Assembly: GCA_002104905.1 (NCBI GenBank)
Contig: MCFE01000273.1
Span: 41,927-105,926, forward strand
Direction: 5' to 3'
DNA length: 64,000 bases
Source of the DNA: Basidiobolus meristosporus CBS 931.73
Lineage: Eukaryota > Basidiobolomycota > Basidiobolomycetes > Basidiobolales > Basidiobolaceae
The first letter of the stretch is position 1. Every line of letters starts with the position of its first letter. The translations under genes and the position numbers were made by a program. This document shows positions 23,534 to 35,045 of the stretch, piece by piece. Under the pieces are notes generated by a model that worked only from the letters and a program-made list of their open reading frames with translations, made no database searches and was not told where the DNA came from.

Positions 23534-24113
23534 CTCACAGTTCAATATCTGATTGACACAATGAGATGTACAAAAGTGCAATAAAACTGGCCTGATTGAT
23601 AGGGTGGCATTACCTAGGTGTAGCAATTGGTCATAATACATTATGATAGATCCCAATGAAGAACCTCAAATTTGGAGTTCATTAGATTTTTAGCTGGTAT
23701 TCAGATGGTGTTTCTGCTTCAAACTTTGAGCTGCAGTATTTGATACATATAAAAGCTAATATTCAATTACATTTGTTTTCAAATGTATCCCATACAAGGC
23801 CAGGCTGATTTCAATACACCACTATATAAGCATAGAGTTCCATCAGCATGGTATATAACTTGTTGATCAGTAGAGAGCTCAATAGAGCCTAAGGGTATGC
23901 AACTGGTTTAGGTGTAAGCTGAGCATTTGCAACAACAACTTGGATGTTAAGCAAAAGACAACAACTGAGTGCCTAATTTTAATGAAGTTACTGAGAGAGT
24001 GTAGGGTTAAGACCAGTATTCATCAAGGGTGTAGGGGCTTGTAGAGGTCAGTAAAAAATGGCATTGGGAGGTTACAAGTTTCATCCAGATTGGAAATCAA
24101 CTCCCGTTAATGA
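23534..24113. repeat. Non-coding, with dispersed repeat segments
   Basis: About 23655-23740 (GAGTTCATTAGATTTTTAGC) resembles 34060-34140 and 45140-45190. About 23765-23850 resembles 18640-18725. No gene is seen. Confidence 0.45.
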
Positions 24114-24458
24114 TGTTGTAAGAGTTCTGGAGACATTGAAAGTGATTGGGAGAACAAGTAGAGTATCTTGTTATCATTTGGTGATTGATTGAATGTAAAG
24201 TGACATTGAGACTGTTACATAGTCTTGGCAAAATAAGCATGCACAATAGGTTTTGGAAGGTCCCAAGAACATGCGGCAAAACATGAGGGCCTTTAGACAA
24301 CCTACTGAACTTTCAAGTCCTGGGTACCTGATACCTGGGCAAAATATTCCGAGTAAATCCCGACAAAGAATTTAGGCAAGATATCCGAAGATTTATAGAC
24401 AATGATCTGAGTGACCAGGTTAATGAAATATTTAGGTGTAATTACGAAATTTACAACA
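24114..24458 (-). repeat. Solo LTR, family C, with target duplication AATGA
   Basis: 345 bp, TGTTGTAAGAG to TTTACAACA, flanked by AATGA at 24109-24113 and 24459-24463. It is an older copy with many differences from the Copia-2 LTRs, but the inverted ends are perfect. Confidence 0.9.
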
Positions 24459-24463
24459 AATGA

Positions 24464-25096
24464 GCTATAAATCCCAGTGATTTGTGGGGTATAAAAGCCA
24501 TCCTGACCCAGAAATTTCTACCAAGGACAGCATCCACTGGGTGTTCCAGACGTGAAAGTCTACCCCAACAGATCTCGCAAAAGCAGGTAATTGGCAGGAA
24601 GCAGATCCACTGCGCATGGGATCGGAGCGAACTTTTTGTTGGCTTGTATATGCAACTAGGTGAGATCATCTGGGAATGTTGAGTGACCATGGGCACCCAC
24701 CAAGAAAGTTCTCCAACTCCCTATCATCACATGCTGAAGGTCCGGATCCCTGTCACCGAACCAGAAAGATTCTCTGTTACATGAATTGCAGGTGCGCCAG
24801 TCAAAGCCACAAAGGAACGGGACCTCAACCGACCGCTACAACAGAAATTTACTGTTTACATATGGTGAGGGGAAAGGGATTCACATGGAAGCGCTAGCTA
24901 AGAACAGCCTAGTGTGGTGGTTCGGCATCGGTATTATGGCCCATTCACAGCGGCTTCACGACGATCCAAATGCACAAAAAGTTTCTAGGTGGATGGGGCG
25001 CGGGGTATGATGCGATAGACGGGATAGACTCATAAGCGGGGTGGATGGGGGACGGCGAATTGGGAAGTGAGGAGTTGGAGGTGGGAAAAGAATATG
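24464..25096. other. No gene recognised; 3' flank of the lipase gene
   Basis: GC content rises here towards the gene island. I see no frame with family features and no repeat that occurs elsewhere in the window. Confidence 0.4.
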
Positions 25097-26680
25097 CTAG
25101 AGTGGGTGTAGCTCCAGTAGATGTTGGATGACCTTCGACCCGTCGGAATTTCTGGGCCACCTTCTGACAATAATATCGGTGTGCGCGGTAATCTTGTCCA
25201 TGTAGATGAGTACTTTGGTCCACTTCATTCCGGTCTGGAGGTGGTTGGCGATTCGGATGGCAAGCGCGGGTAACTGCTGGGTGTGAAGGTGATCCTCGGC
25301 TATGGGTTCGTCGAGTTCCACCTCTTCCACATGAACAATGGTCTCAATGGGTCGACGGCTGGAAAACATTCTACTGAGAAATCCGCCGCCAACGAGCTGA
25401 CTGACATCGAAGTTCGAGGCCAAGGAACTGGTTAGGAATCCTACTGAGATATCGTTGGTCGTGTTCGCGTAGGCGGTTCGATTCCGAAATTTGGTCAGCG
25501 CGTGATGGGACGGGGAGCCCGGGTAAGCCATGTTCACCAGGATACTCCTCGAGTCGGGGGCTACGTTGGTGAATCCGTCGATCTCTTCCGTACAGTCGAC
25601 CAACATCAGATCACGCCCACTCTGGCCCATCCCGCCAACCGCGCAGAACTGGTTGGCCACCCAGGGAAGCTCCACGGAGCCTAGAAGCGGCGAGGCAATC
25701 GTCACGAAATGGCATGGTTTGAAAACATCGAAGAAACGCCCACCAGTCCGTTGTTGTAACAGCCCTATGCTGCACAAGTTGTAAACTCCACCGAGAGAAT
25801 GACCGATGAACGAGATCTGGTAGGTGGGGGAAGAGTCGGAAGCGGTTGCGCTTGGTCCACCGAATCGCTCTTCCCATTCCACTTCCTTCAGTAACTTGCT
25901 CGTGATCCGGTCACCACCAGCATACACCCCATCCATGGTTAGGCGGTGATTGACCTCGTATGCAAGCACCACCACCTTCGTATTGGCCGAAGAGATGTTA
26001 GCTCTCTCTATCTCCTCCTTCAGGTGCAGTAGATCTAGTTGGGATCCCATCAGGCCGTGACTAAGGATAACGAGATGGAGCGCCTCCTTCACCTCTTCAT
26101 AGTTTAGTGCACCCCATATCTCCTTGGTCTCCACGGGGGTCAAAGTAGCCTCCATTGCGGCCGCCTCCGAAACATTTGCACCGCTCAGCGAGATACTCAC
26201 CTTGTAAGGGATGGTACTATCACTGCTGATCAGCTCGCTGGATAGATCCAGGATGAAGTGGGTCATGTTAGTAGGGAGCTTGATGCACCAAGTGGCGCCA
26301 CAGTTGACCGCGGGCGAAAACTGAAGCTCCGGGGACAGGTCAGTCAGCGGTAAAGTGGGCCGTACCGGGTCAGCCGGTGAACAATTAGCACTGAATCGAA
26401 AGCAGCCGTTGAACAAGTCCAGGCTCTTCACCACGGAGGCTTGGTTGGTCACTTTCAGCAGAACCCCAACACCCTGCGGCGGGATGGAGCTGAGGGTGAG
26501 CTGATATCGGTGGATCTCACCCACCGATAATTCCCCGGTAACCGAAGTGAGTTGCATCTTGTGGAAACTTGGTAAACCTTGAGGAATTACGATATCCACA
26601 AAGCGTGCGTGATTACGAGCCTCCTGATAAATCCATGATGACCAGATCACCCATCTTGATCCTCTGGCCAATCTGCACAT
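25097..26680 (-). CDS. ROG1/FAM135-type lipase (DUF676 serine esterase)
   Basis: A 527-residue frame. The N-terminal half holds a beta-rich region with LSVGEIHRYQLTLSS and FRFSANCSPADP, resembling the N-terminal domain of fungal ROG1-like lipases. From about residue 200 an alpha/beta-hydrolase domain follows: LVILSHGLMGSQLDL (oxyanion region), then the nucleophile elbow ISFIGHSLGGVYNL, an ASPLLGS strand, and near the C-terminus a histidine in KITAHTDIIVRR that could complete the triad. Members hydrolyse lipid esters, for example monoacylglycerol in yeast Rog1. The listed ATG (26680) may not be the true start: a purine-flanked GTAG...GCAG tract lies just upstream, so a short 5' exon (an ATG at about 26733) is possible. 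The frame has no stops and GC is higher than in the flanking transposons. It is separate from the ZDS gene, on the same strand. Confidence 0.85.
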   Translation of the reverse strand: MCRLARGSRWVIWSSWIYQEARNHARFVDIVIPQGLPSFHKMQLTSVTGELSVGEIHRYQLTLSSIPPQGVGVLLKVTNQASVVKSLDLFNGCFRFSANCSPADPVRPTLPLTDLSPELQFSPAVNCGATWCIKLPTNMTHFILDLSSELISSDSTIPYKVSISLSGANVSEAAAMEATLTPVETKEIWGALNYEEVKEALHLVILSHGLMGSQLDLLHLKEEIERANISSANTKVVVLAYEVNHRLTMDGVYAGGDRITSKLLKEVEWEERFGGPSATASDSSPTYQISFIGHSLGGVYNLCSIGLLQQRTGGRFFDVFKPCHFVTIASPLLGSVELPWVANQFCAVGGMGQSGRDLMLVDCTEEIDGFTNVAPDSRSILVNMAYPGSPSHHALTKFRNRTAYANTTNDISVGFLTSSLASNFDVSQLVGGGFLSRMFSSRRPIETIVHVEEVELDEPIAEDHLHTQQLPALAIRIANHLQTGMKWTKVLIYMDKITAHTDIIVRRWPRNSDGSKVIQHLLELHPL

Positions 26681-27615
26681 TTAGGGTGCCCCCCCCCTAC
26701 TTTTCAGTGAGCTGAGTAACCACTAGGTCCATTTGGGTTTCCAGTCAGCCTCGCGCACGATACGGGGGTGAAAGGGCTGATCGTTCTGGGATTGGATCCA
26801 TGCTGTGGTGGTTTCATTACTTGTGAGATGTATTTGTGTGTGTGAACGGTGCCCATCCTGGAGTGTGTTGATGTAGATGCTGTCTTTCTACTTGATACCT
26901 AGGCTTTGTCTCATTGACCATGCATCCAAATTGTTTGTGTAGCGTGATCAATGAGATGTATGCATCTCTTGTGTGGACCCAATGTGTATGGAGATCCAAC
27001 ATATCTCTCCAAGGGTCTAGGTAACAGCTGGGATATTCCATTTTTGGCACGTGACAGGCCCTAAATCTATCTCGAATCTCAATCTCGGCGATCCTTTTGG
27101 GATTGAGGCGGGATCCTTGGTGGATGTGAAATGGCACATGAATACGAGGTTGAGGTGGACGTATTGTTTACTTGTCTAATGTGTGATTAGTCCGGTGTAT
27201 ACATTTACAAAAAGGGCTGGGTGTCGTTGCGAAACATGGTCACCCAATTTCTTGGCCTAGGTGCCGGCGGGGTCAGATAGTAGTAGTGGTAGTAGTAGTG
27301 TTGTTGATGCTTATGGAGGTGGAGGTAGGGATGGCGGTGAATGAAGACAAGTTACGCAGGCAGGGTTGTGCCGAGCAAATATAGATGGTAGACGGATACG
27401 GGAGTAGCCCTTTAGCAAGTCGGGTAAGCACAAAGGGTTCCTGTGCAGAGTTGAATCTCCAGAATGTAGGTGGCTGGAGAGGCCCCAACAAAATCTTCAA
27501 AACCTGTGAAGAATTCCATGCACAACCACCTTTCGGTGAAACTGAGTGTTCAGCAAGTGGTGGACGCTTCGATGCCCTAGATGTGTGACTGTTCTATGCT
27601 CACCCAATGTCATCC
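26681..27615. other. Intergenic: lipase 5' end, ZDS 3' end, microsatellite
   Basis: It holds a C-run at 26691-26698, a possible first lipase exon near 26700-26735 (minus strand), and a TAGTAGTGG-type trinucleotide repeat at about 27280-27300. The frames here look non-coding. A last small ZDS exon could start near 27579 (acceptor CATCTAG), since GTAAGC follows codon AAA at the end of the long exon. Confidence 0.4.
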
Positions 27616-29687
27616 TTAAGAAGATACCCCATCCAAGCTTACTTTGTAGATCGCCAGAGGCAGTTCATCATTGTCGTCGTCAGTATTTTTCAGATCTCCA
27701 TTTTGGTTTTCGTTCTCTCCATCTTGCTTCATGGGTAGATTCATGTCGTTCGGGTGGGAGGTTGAATGCTGGCGAATGGCAGTCGGCGGAGTGGGCGGCA
27801 TAATGGCCATATTGCTATTGTAAATTCTTAGCTGCTGCCGGCTGTACTGCGGGCTCTTTACCAGGAACTCCGACCGCTTGCCGTTTGCATAACCCTCAGG
27901 GTGATTTGATATGTGACGCTTCCCTCTCCGACGCCCGCCTATAGGCTTGCCCTGGACTGCGATGGTAGATGGGTCCTCGACAAAAGTGGGATCAAAATTT
28001 TCCTGATTGATGACGGAGATATACCAATACAACATGTTGGAGATAAGGACTTGCTGGAGTAGAGGTCGGCGAGGGTTGGTCAACTTGATGTGGGAAAGTC
28101 GATATATCCCTCTCTCTATGTAGATTGGCAATCGACGAGGATCCGTCTGGTAGCTCGGTTTGCAAGGCTGGTCAGTGGTTTTGAGACTCCCGCCGCCGTC
28201 GTGCAAGGATGGGCCTTTTTTCTTCGACTTGGTGAACAGCGTAAGGAAGGAGGGTTTCTTGTTTTTGCTTGGACTGCGAGGGGGTACGAGTTCTTTCTTG
28301 AAAGTGGCCACCGTGGGCTTGGAGTCAGTCTTCTGCTTAGTGGCCTCAATCACTCTGGCGTCCCGATCCCCTTCAAAATTGAGGAAAGCGTCATCTAAGG
28401 AGGGTTTCTTCGTTCTTTTCGCCTTCGCTGGTTTGAAATTAGGCTCGGTGTTCCAAAACCGAGACCATGAATAGGACTTCTTCTTTCGATCCGTGGGAGC
28501 AGACTCCCCGTTGGCCTCCGACTCCATTGTGCTGGGAGCTTCTAAATGGGTTTCTATGCTCGGTCAGTCAAGGGGTCTTGGCGAAAGGGTGGACAAAGTT
28601 GGCCAACTTACCTGGGTTGATGTTGGTGGGCAAAGAGTCGCTCCTCGGTGGAGGAGCTTGGATGCTTATCGATGCGTCGGAAGTAGTTGATTTAGGATAC
28701 TCACAAAGAGAGCCGTGCATATGGTCATCGGAGTCATCATCGAGTGAGGTTGCTTCAGACAGACTACTCTCCTCAGAGGGACTCGTTTCCTCCACCTTAT
28801 CTTCTTCACCCTGCATACCATCCTCCTTCTCCTGGAGATCGCATGTGCTGCCACTCCATGTGGATTTGACCGAGTCGCGCCTGACTTTTGTTCTCGCGCT
28901 GCGTTTTAATGAGGTTCGAAGGTTTTTACTTTGGATCCGAAATGGGGTGTTGAACACGGACGACGCAGGTTCGCTCTCGTCTTTGTTGAATCGAAAGGAG
29001 AGAGAATAGACCGAGGGGTAAGAGGAATAATTAGACATTTCATGCAAGGCCATGTAAGATACAATCACTCTAACGTAGGATCACCCATCCTCGATTTTCC
29101 TCAGGGACTTGAGTGGAAACTCGAGCTAACCAAAGGATAACGAATAACTCTATGAAAAGCGACAAACCTTTGGTTCTTGGTATCTTCATCCCATCAGTCA
29201 CCGTAAGCTGTCGACGCAGTTTGGAGGGAGTCAACGGCGGCTTGCTAGTCTTGGTCTCGTCGGTGACGAATTTTTCCGTATAGTGGGTGCCATCATACGA
29301 ATGTAGGGACAGTATGGATTTACGGCGGGTTAGGGGGTTTTCGGAGGAATTAACTGCGCTGGAATGTTTCTGCAGCCAAGCGTGAAATTGATGAGGGTCT
29401 ATCTCCGGATGGAGGTGGGCTGGGACCCAGTAGAGGTGAGAGGGATCCTCCTCACGTAGCGCCCAGTCCATTAGTGTATTCTGCCCATTGCAATGGTTTT
29501 CCTCCAGCTCGTTGGTTAGGGCTGAGGTGGTTTCGGTCAGGGTCGCTTCGCTTTCGGTGGGCAAGAGGACGTAGGTCATCTTGGTGGTGGCATTCAGCCC
29601 CGATGGATTCGTGGACGAGCCAAACGCCTCCCTGTCGTCCAGTGGTATTTGCTTCTTGGTGAGATTAACAGTGGGGGAATTTACCAT
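27616..29687 (-). CDS. zds1: ZDS1/ZDS2-like protein, three exons
   Basis: Proposed exons on the minus strand: 29687-29168, 29067-28612 and 28541-27616. The second intron (28611-28542, 70 bp) has GTAAGT...TTTAG and keeps the frame (GAA codon across the junction). The first (29167-29068) has GTTTGT...GAG and is less sure. Exon 1 contains HLYWVPAHLHPEIDPHQFHA and RRKSILSLHS, as in the N-termini of fungal ZDS proteins. Exon 3 contains IERGIYRLSHIKLTNPRRPL followed by LQQVLISNM, which matches the conserved Zds C-terminal region (about 28145-28010). The rest is basic and disordered. In yeasts Zds proteins bind the PP2A regulatory subunit Cdc55 and act in mitotic exit and polarity; that role is inferred here. 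Translation ends DELPLAIYKVSLDG, and a further exon is possible. It is divergent from RPS4. Confidence 0.72.
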
Positions 29688-30417
29688 CTGTAGGAAGAAG
29701 AGGGGAATTGAGCCAACACATACTGGCGCAGAGTACTTGAAGCACCAACTTACCTTGGTAAGCCCTCAACAACAGGTAGTACAACACGAGTACTATCACT
29801 GGATCGGGAAGGATATTTAGACAGGGGAACTGGAAATAAAATAAACCTGCTTGGAGCAATTAAAACAATCCAAGGCTATTGTAAAAATAAATGAACTAGG
29901 CAAATTGTTTACAATACAATATAAAATTTTATCCCAAGACAGCAGATGTAATGTGGACGGCCAGATGGTACAAGAAATCACCCACTGCCGATCCGATGAT
30001 TCAGCTTGATATGGCATTCCTTAGTATGGGATTTCAAGGAGAAGCAATAAGTGACAGCATTTGAGCTGGGCAGATGGAACTGAATCATATTATGGCTCAC
30101 CTCCGGAAAATTGTGTACCATCCAGTGGGCGTCACAGCGGCATCAAGTATGTGGGGGTTGCCAACTCCGCACAAATTTATGCAACATTGTGGGATTGTGA
30201 GGCGCTGGTGATTAGCTATGCCTATTCGATCACTGGGCAATGGCCATGGCAATGGCAATAAGAATGGCAGTAGCAATGCCGATGTGCTGATCCTCCTGTG
30301 TCGAGTTGGCCGAAATCAAAATTTTTGTGCACCTACGCCGGGTCTCATTTATAAGTCCCTTTACACGGTTCACCGTCTTCCCTTTCACCTTGGTTTATCC
30401 TTGTCAACTAGACCACC
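29688..30417. promoter_or_regulatory. Divergent promoter region between ZDS-like gene and RPS4
   Basis: About 730 bp separate the two starts. A pyrimidine-rich tract (CGTCTTCCCTTTCACCTT, about 30372-30389) lies just upstream of the RPS4 ATG, as is usual in highly expressed fungal genes. I see no clear TATA box. A TGGCCATGGCAATGGCAATA simple repeat is at about 30241-30260. Confidence 0.45.
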
Positions 30418-31353
30418 ATGGTATGTGCTGTCTGCTCAATTGTTTTGTAGAATATCTGCTGCACTTGCCGAGCGACCATTGTCCATGCTTGGATCTACCT
30501 TAGATGTGTGTGCTAGATGGATGGATGCACAGTGTTGACTGATCCGATTTTTTATGTGTAGGCTCGCGGACCAAAAAAGCATCTCAAGCGTCTTAACGCA
30601 CCCAAGCACTGGATGCTCGACAAACTCACCGGCACTTACGCCCCCAGACCCTCTGCTGGTCCCCACAAGCTTCGTGAGTGCCTTCCCTTGGTTATCTTCT
30701 TGAGAAACCGTCTCAAGTATGCCCTTACCAAGAAGGAGGTCCAGAGCATCCTTATGCAGCGCTTGGTCAAGGTCGACGGTAAGGTCAGAACCGATACCAC
30801 CTATCCTTCCGGCTTCATGGATGTCATTTCGATCGAGCAGACCGGTGAGCATTTCCGTCTTGTTTACGACACCAAGGGTCGCTTTACCGTCCACAGAATC
30901 TCTGCCGAAGAGGCCGACTATAAGCTTTGCAAGGTCAAGAAGGTTCAGATCGGCGCCAAGGGAATTCCTTTCGTCATTACCCACGACGGCCGTACCCTCC
31001 GTTACCCTGATCCCCTCGTCAAGGCCAACGACACCGTCAAACTTGATCTCCAAACCGGCAAGATGACCGATTTCGTCAAATTCGATGTCGGAAATGTTGC
31101 CATGATCACTGGTGGTCGTAACATGGGTCGTGTCGGTGTCATCACCCATCGTGAGAAGCACCACGGTGGCTTCGACATCGTTCACGTGAAGGATGCCCTT
31201 GACCGTCAATTTGCCACTCGTTTGTCCAACGTCTTCGTCATTGGCGAAAGCAACAAGCCCTGGATTTCCTTGCCCAAGAACAAGGGTGTCAAACTCACCA
31301 TCACCGAAGAGCGTGATCGTAGAAGAGAAAGACAATTGGCTGGTTCTGCTTAA
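30418..31353 (+). CDS. RPS4: Ribosomal protein eS4 (40S subunit), intron directly after the ATG
   Basis: The CDS is joined from 30418-30420 (ATG only) and 30562-31353. The intron 30421-30561 begins GTATGT and ends TGTGTAG; splicing gives M followed by [20 protein letters not shown], the conserved eS4 N-terminus. The product is 264 residues, the normal eS4 length. Domains in order: the eS4 N-terminal region, an S4 RNA-binding fold ([20 protein letters not shown]), the central eS4 domain, a KOW motif ([20 protein letters not shown]) and the C-terminal region ending [11 protein letters not shown]. It binds 18S rRNA in the small subunit body. Codon choice is strongly C-ending (GTC, ACC, AAG), as expected of a highly expressed gene. 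The start context is ACCACCATGG. AATAAA lies 30 bp after the stop. Confidence 0.97.
30421..30561 (+). other. RPS4: RPS4 intron following the initiator codon
   Basis: 141 bp, donor GTATGT, acceptor TGTGTAG, with a possible branch site TTGACTGAT at about 30534-30542. Without it the mature eS4 N-terminus has no ATG in frame. Confidence 0.92.
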
Positions 31354-31382
31354 GCCACCCGCTCGTTCGCTCGAAAACCATC

Positions 31383-31388
31383 AATAAA
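31383..31388 (+). terminator. RPS4 polyadenylation signal
   Basis: AATAAA lies 30 bp after the RPS4 stop codon. Confidence 0.6.
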
Positions 31389-34059
31389 AGCGTCGCTCCT
31401 TCATTAGAGAAGTAATTACATTTGCAATAGAAATTTCACTGGCTTGTTCGCCGAATGGCTATTATTATTGGATAGAAGCACGCTGCCATGAGTCGGGAGC
31501 CGTATGCTACTTGTACAAAAGAATGGTGTGGGGGCTGTTTGTTCGACTTGATATACTCCGCTACTTGATGGACCTAGTATACTAAGCAAGAAACCATCGC
31601 CAGGCAGAATGTGGCATGGCCATTCATTTCTATTTTTTCTCTGGACTATATATAACTGGCATATAGTCTCTGCCCTTGCAGCACTATTGATTCCGCACCA
31701 CCACGAGTGTCTCCCACTTTCCCTACGGGATTGGAAATTTTGTCTGTCGGGTCGCGCTCTATGAACACTAGAACGATTGAAAGAGTTCCCTCAGTGCATC
31801 ACCTAGTTGGCTTGTACCGAAGCTGATCAGATAGGCTCGGATGAGGATGAATGCTGCGCCCGAGCCATATCCAGCATAACTGCCTTAAGGCTTCAATAAC
31901 TTGTATATGAGGATAATATGTTCGGCCAATGAAAAAGGTGGGCGAAGCGCAGCATGGGGGATGGAACCAGATTAATCTGTGTTGGTTGTTCAGAATGAGA
32001 TGAAGCACGGTGGCCGATAAGCAACCTTACTCGCTCTCCACTCCTATTGTAATCGATCAATGAGTGCTGAGTTTCGACCGCATTAAACGGAGTTGGGGGC
32101 TGTGCAGTTGGTTCAACCAGAATATGAAATCCTCAGGCACGTGTCTCGAAAGCAATTTAGCGAATTCGCTTTGTAGCTATTTGTGATCGAAATCACCAAT
32201 ATATCGGTATATAGAAGGATCAACAATTCCTAACAGGAAATAACAGGGCTTTACAATACGTCCATAGCAGCCAAGGCGCATTGGTTAAACAGGTGATATC
32301 TTGCTAGTTGGTATGACCTAGATATGGGAACTTTGTTCTTTGCATGAAGCGCCGGTGGCACTGGCTTCTACCAGGCACCTTCCATCAACGGGTTAGAATA
32401 CATGCTACCATACCCCCTATTGCTGACATCGATATGGAGCAGATGTGGAGGTATTCAGTATATATGGATCGATTCTGATCTTGATTTCCAGATTGTTAAT
32501 ATACGTGCACGTAGAACAAAGACTGATCAGGAGTCTATTGGCTCCAGGTGAAAGTAGTTCACATACGGTAAGATCTGAGCAATGATGGTTTACACTCGCC
32601 TATTGGGAAACAGTATTACAACGCCCTACTTCTGCGAGCAGTCCGGGATTGTAGCGTGGGTGGGGAAAGGGTTTGAAGATCAATGTTCGGGATAGTATTT
32701 TCACCGTATCGAAGTAGATGTCCCAACAGTAGCTTGATTAACAACCGTGCACTTCTGTGGGTACTCTACGCATCTCAGAACCTAGGCTCCCGTCAAGAGT
32801 ATAACGGGTGTGAATCTATCATGCTTATTTAATTTCATGCTATACTATTATTCATCACCAACGGAATACTCAGTCAGGTTACAGGTACTCAGGTTGAAAT
32901 TTATAGTGTATCTTCCAAACCACATCATATTCAACAAAAATCCAGCACAGATCTAACTTTTGACTCTAAATAGTGGTCTAGTTATTTTATTGAAATATGC
33001 TGATTGTAACTATCACAAAAATCAATGGCTATCAAACTAACTTTGCACATATAAACAGGGCGCCCATAGTAAATAGAATATCCACTTGTACATATTACTA
33101 TGTTAAGAGACTTTAATGCCATAAAGTGAGCATCAAGATAATAGGCTCTTTACAAATATATAGGAAAATAAATTGGGACCCTCCAGATGTCATCAATTTT
33201 TGCTAGATGAAGACCTATGAGGAAATCAAGAATCAATATTACAACAGCTTCCTAAACTCCCCACTGAAGTATGATTCATATCATATTGCTCATCTATAAG
33301 GCTGATTAGTGGTGGCTTAAGGTGCTACATTTTGGGCCAATGATCTGAATAGGCTGTAGGCATTTTTTGCTGTTTCACCAACAGATACATAAGGTTCATA
33401 AGCTTTAGTATCTTGCTATTAGCCTTCAGCATATTACCCTCAGTGCTTTTCCATTCAAAGATGCTATTTTTGGTTTTTGGTCATGTTGGTGAAAGTCTTG
33501 ACTATTGCACATTGAGTGGTATATTGATGGTCTTTGAATTTAAAGGTAGCTCAGTCTGCCTTGGAGAGTCCCTAAATGTTGTGGTGTCAAGAGATTACTC
33601 TTTGCAGCAAGACTAAGACTCATTCACTTGAGGTTAATATATGGAGCATATTTGCTGATTTTAATGCTATGACACATTTCTAGCTACTCCAAATATACTG
33701 GGCATTGACTCCACCAGGTATTTTCCTGTTTTTCTCTAGTGTACATTAGGATGGAAATATTCCTAGCCTTTGACACCACTGGCTAACCATGAACATTCAA
33801 TGTCAACACTATAGATATTGTAGCTCTCCCTTTAGGCCTTTGAATAACACAAGAGATAATTGACTGCACAGGTCAAGTACTAAGCATAGTTTATTTTAGT
33901 TATGATACCAACAACTGAGTTGCATATTCAACTTTGATTATTTTATTCAACACATACCTCTCACAGATGTTCCAGGCTCACCCAAGTACACAATTCCTCT
34001 TTGAGCCCAATATATGCTCATTGAATCTGATTCTTGGCCAATTGAGTCACTCTGAAAAA
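31389..34059. other. No gene recognised
   Basis: GC drops in two steps (after about 31.4 kb and again after about 32.8 kb). I found no frame with family features, no LTR ends and no tRNA. The part after 33 kb has the AT-rich, word-poor look of old repeats. Confidence 0.4.
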
Positions 34060-34370
34060 TCTCAAAGTTGGAATTCACTGGATTTTTAGCCAGTATTCAG
34101 CAGGTATTCTGATGGTATTCAGCTGGTGTTTCTGCCTCATATTTTCTGCTGTAATTACAATAGAAGTGATGAGCAGCTGATTTTTAAAATTGTGCCAAGT
34201 GCTAGTTAGCCTAATCTACCCTGTAAAGGATGTCTTATTGTCTACTGTGAAGCTAGTACCTGGGATACTGATAGATGCCACTTTTGGGAAAATTGGAATT
34301 CAGATGATATTGTCACAGTATCTTGTTGGCCTTTCCTCTATTTTTTCTCTTAGGGAATACACTACAAATA
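34060..34370. repeat. Dispersed repeat shared with 45125-45420
   Basis: The order of words is kept between both copies: AAGTTGGAATTCACTGGATT, GATGAGCAGCTGATT, AAAGGATGTCTTATTGTC, TGTGAAGCTAGTACCTGG, CACTTTTGGGAAAATTGG, and a TTCTCTTAGGGA-like end. A shorter piece is at 23655-23740. It has no coding capacity that I can see. Confidence 0.65.
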
Positions 34371-34470
34371 ATCTAGAACACATATGCTCAACTTGAAGTA
34401 TTTAGTAAGAAGGTATATAAGCTCTTGTATTACTCTGTGGCAAGGGATTTGCTGCTCTTATTGCTAATAT

Positions 34471-34818
34471 TATTGTAAGAGTCTTGGAAATATTGGAAGT
34501 GATTGGGAGAACAAGTAGATTATGTGGATTTCACTTAATGATTTATTGAATGTAAAAGTAGTATTTATACTTTTACCTGGTCTTGGCATTACAAACACGT
34601 AGAATAGGTTAAGGAAGGTCCCAAGAACATGTGTGCAAAGTTTGGGGCTGTTTGGACAACTTTGAGAATTTTCATGTTCTGGGTACCTGGCATTTTGGTG
34701 AAAATATTCTAAGTAAATCCCAACAAGGAATTTGGTCAGTATTCTCTAGGATTTGAGGTGATGATCTAAGTGACTAAGTTAGGTGAATATTTAGGTGGAA
34801 ATACCAATTTTTACAACA
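34471..34818 (-). repeat. Solo LTR, family C, with target duplication AATAT
   Basis: 348 bp, TATTGTAAGAGTC to TTTTACAACA (first dinucleotide TA instead of TG), flanked by AATAT at 34466-34470 and 34819-34823. It is nearly identical to the Copia-2 LTRs, so it is recent. Confidence 0.92.
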
Positions 34819-35045
34819 AATATTACATGCAATGCAGGAACCAAATTTCTGAGAGGGGACAAGTGACTGCATTAAATCTCACTCAGGTTGTTTTACCATG
34901 CTAGGCAAGCACTGGAGGGTACTTTGGCAAATACCAACTATGTGCCCTCCTTGATTTCTAAGTTCCATTAAGTATCCACTTATGAATAAGCATAGTCCAA
35001 AACTCCACTTTGCAATCAATGAGGTATTCTTGAAAAATGTATTCC

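Noticed and set aside
26817-27137. Minus-strand 106-residue frame upstream of the lipase
   Set aside because: No family features and no splice sites that join it in frame to the lipase.
27280-27310. TAGTAGTGG-type repeat as a possible array
   Set aside because: It is a short trinucleotide microsatellite; no spaced repeats of CRISPR type occur, and none are expected in a fungus.
28467-29009. Plus-strand 180-residue frame with serine runs
   Set aside because: It is antisense to ZDS exons 2 and 3 and their intron.
30436-31335. 299-codon minus-strand frame across RPS4
   Set aside because: It is antisense to eS4 and open only because RPS4 uses C-ending codons; the protein has no family features.
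31389-34059. Possible tRNA or snoRNA genes in the gene-free stretch
   Set aside because: I found no convincing A and B boxes or cloverleaf by eye; a tRNAscan run would be decisive.
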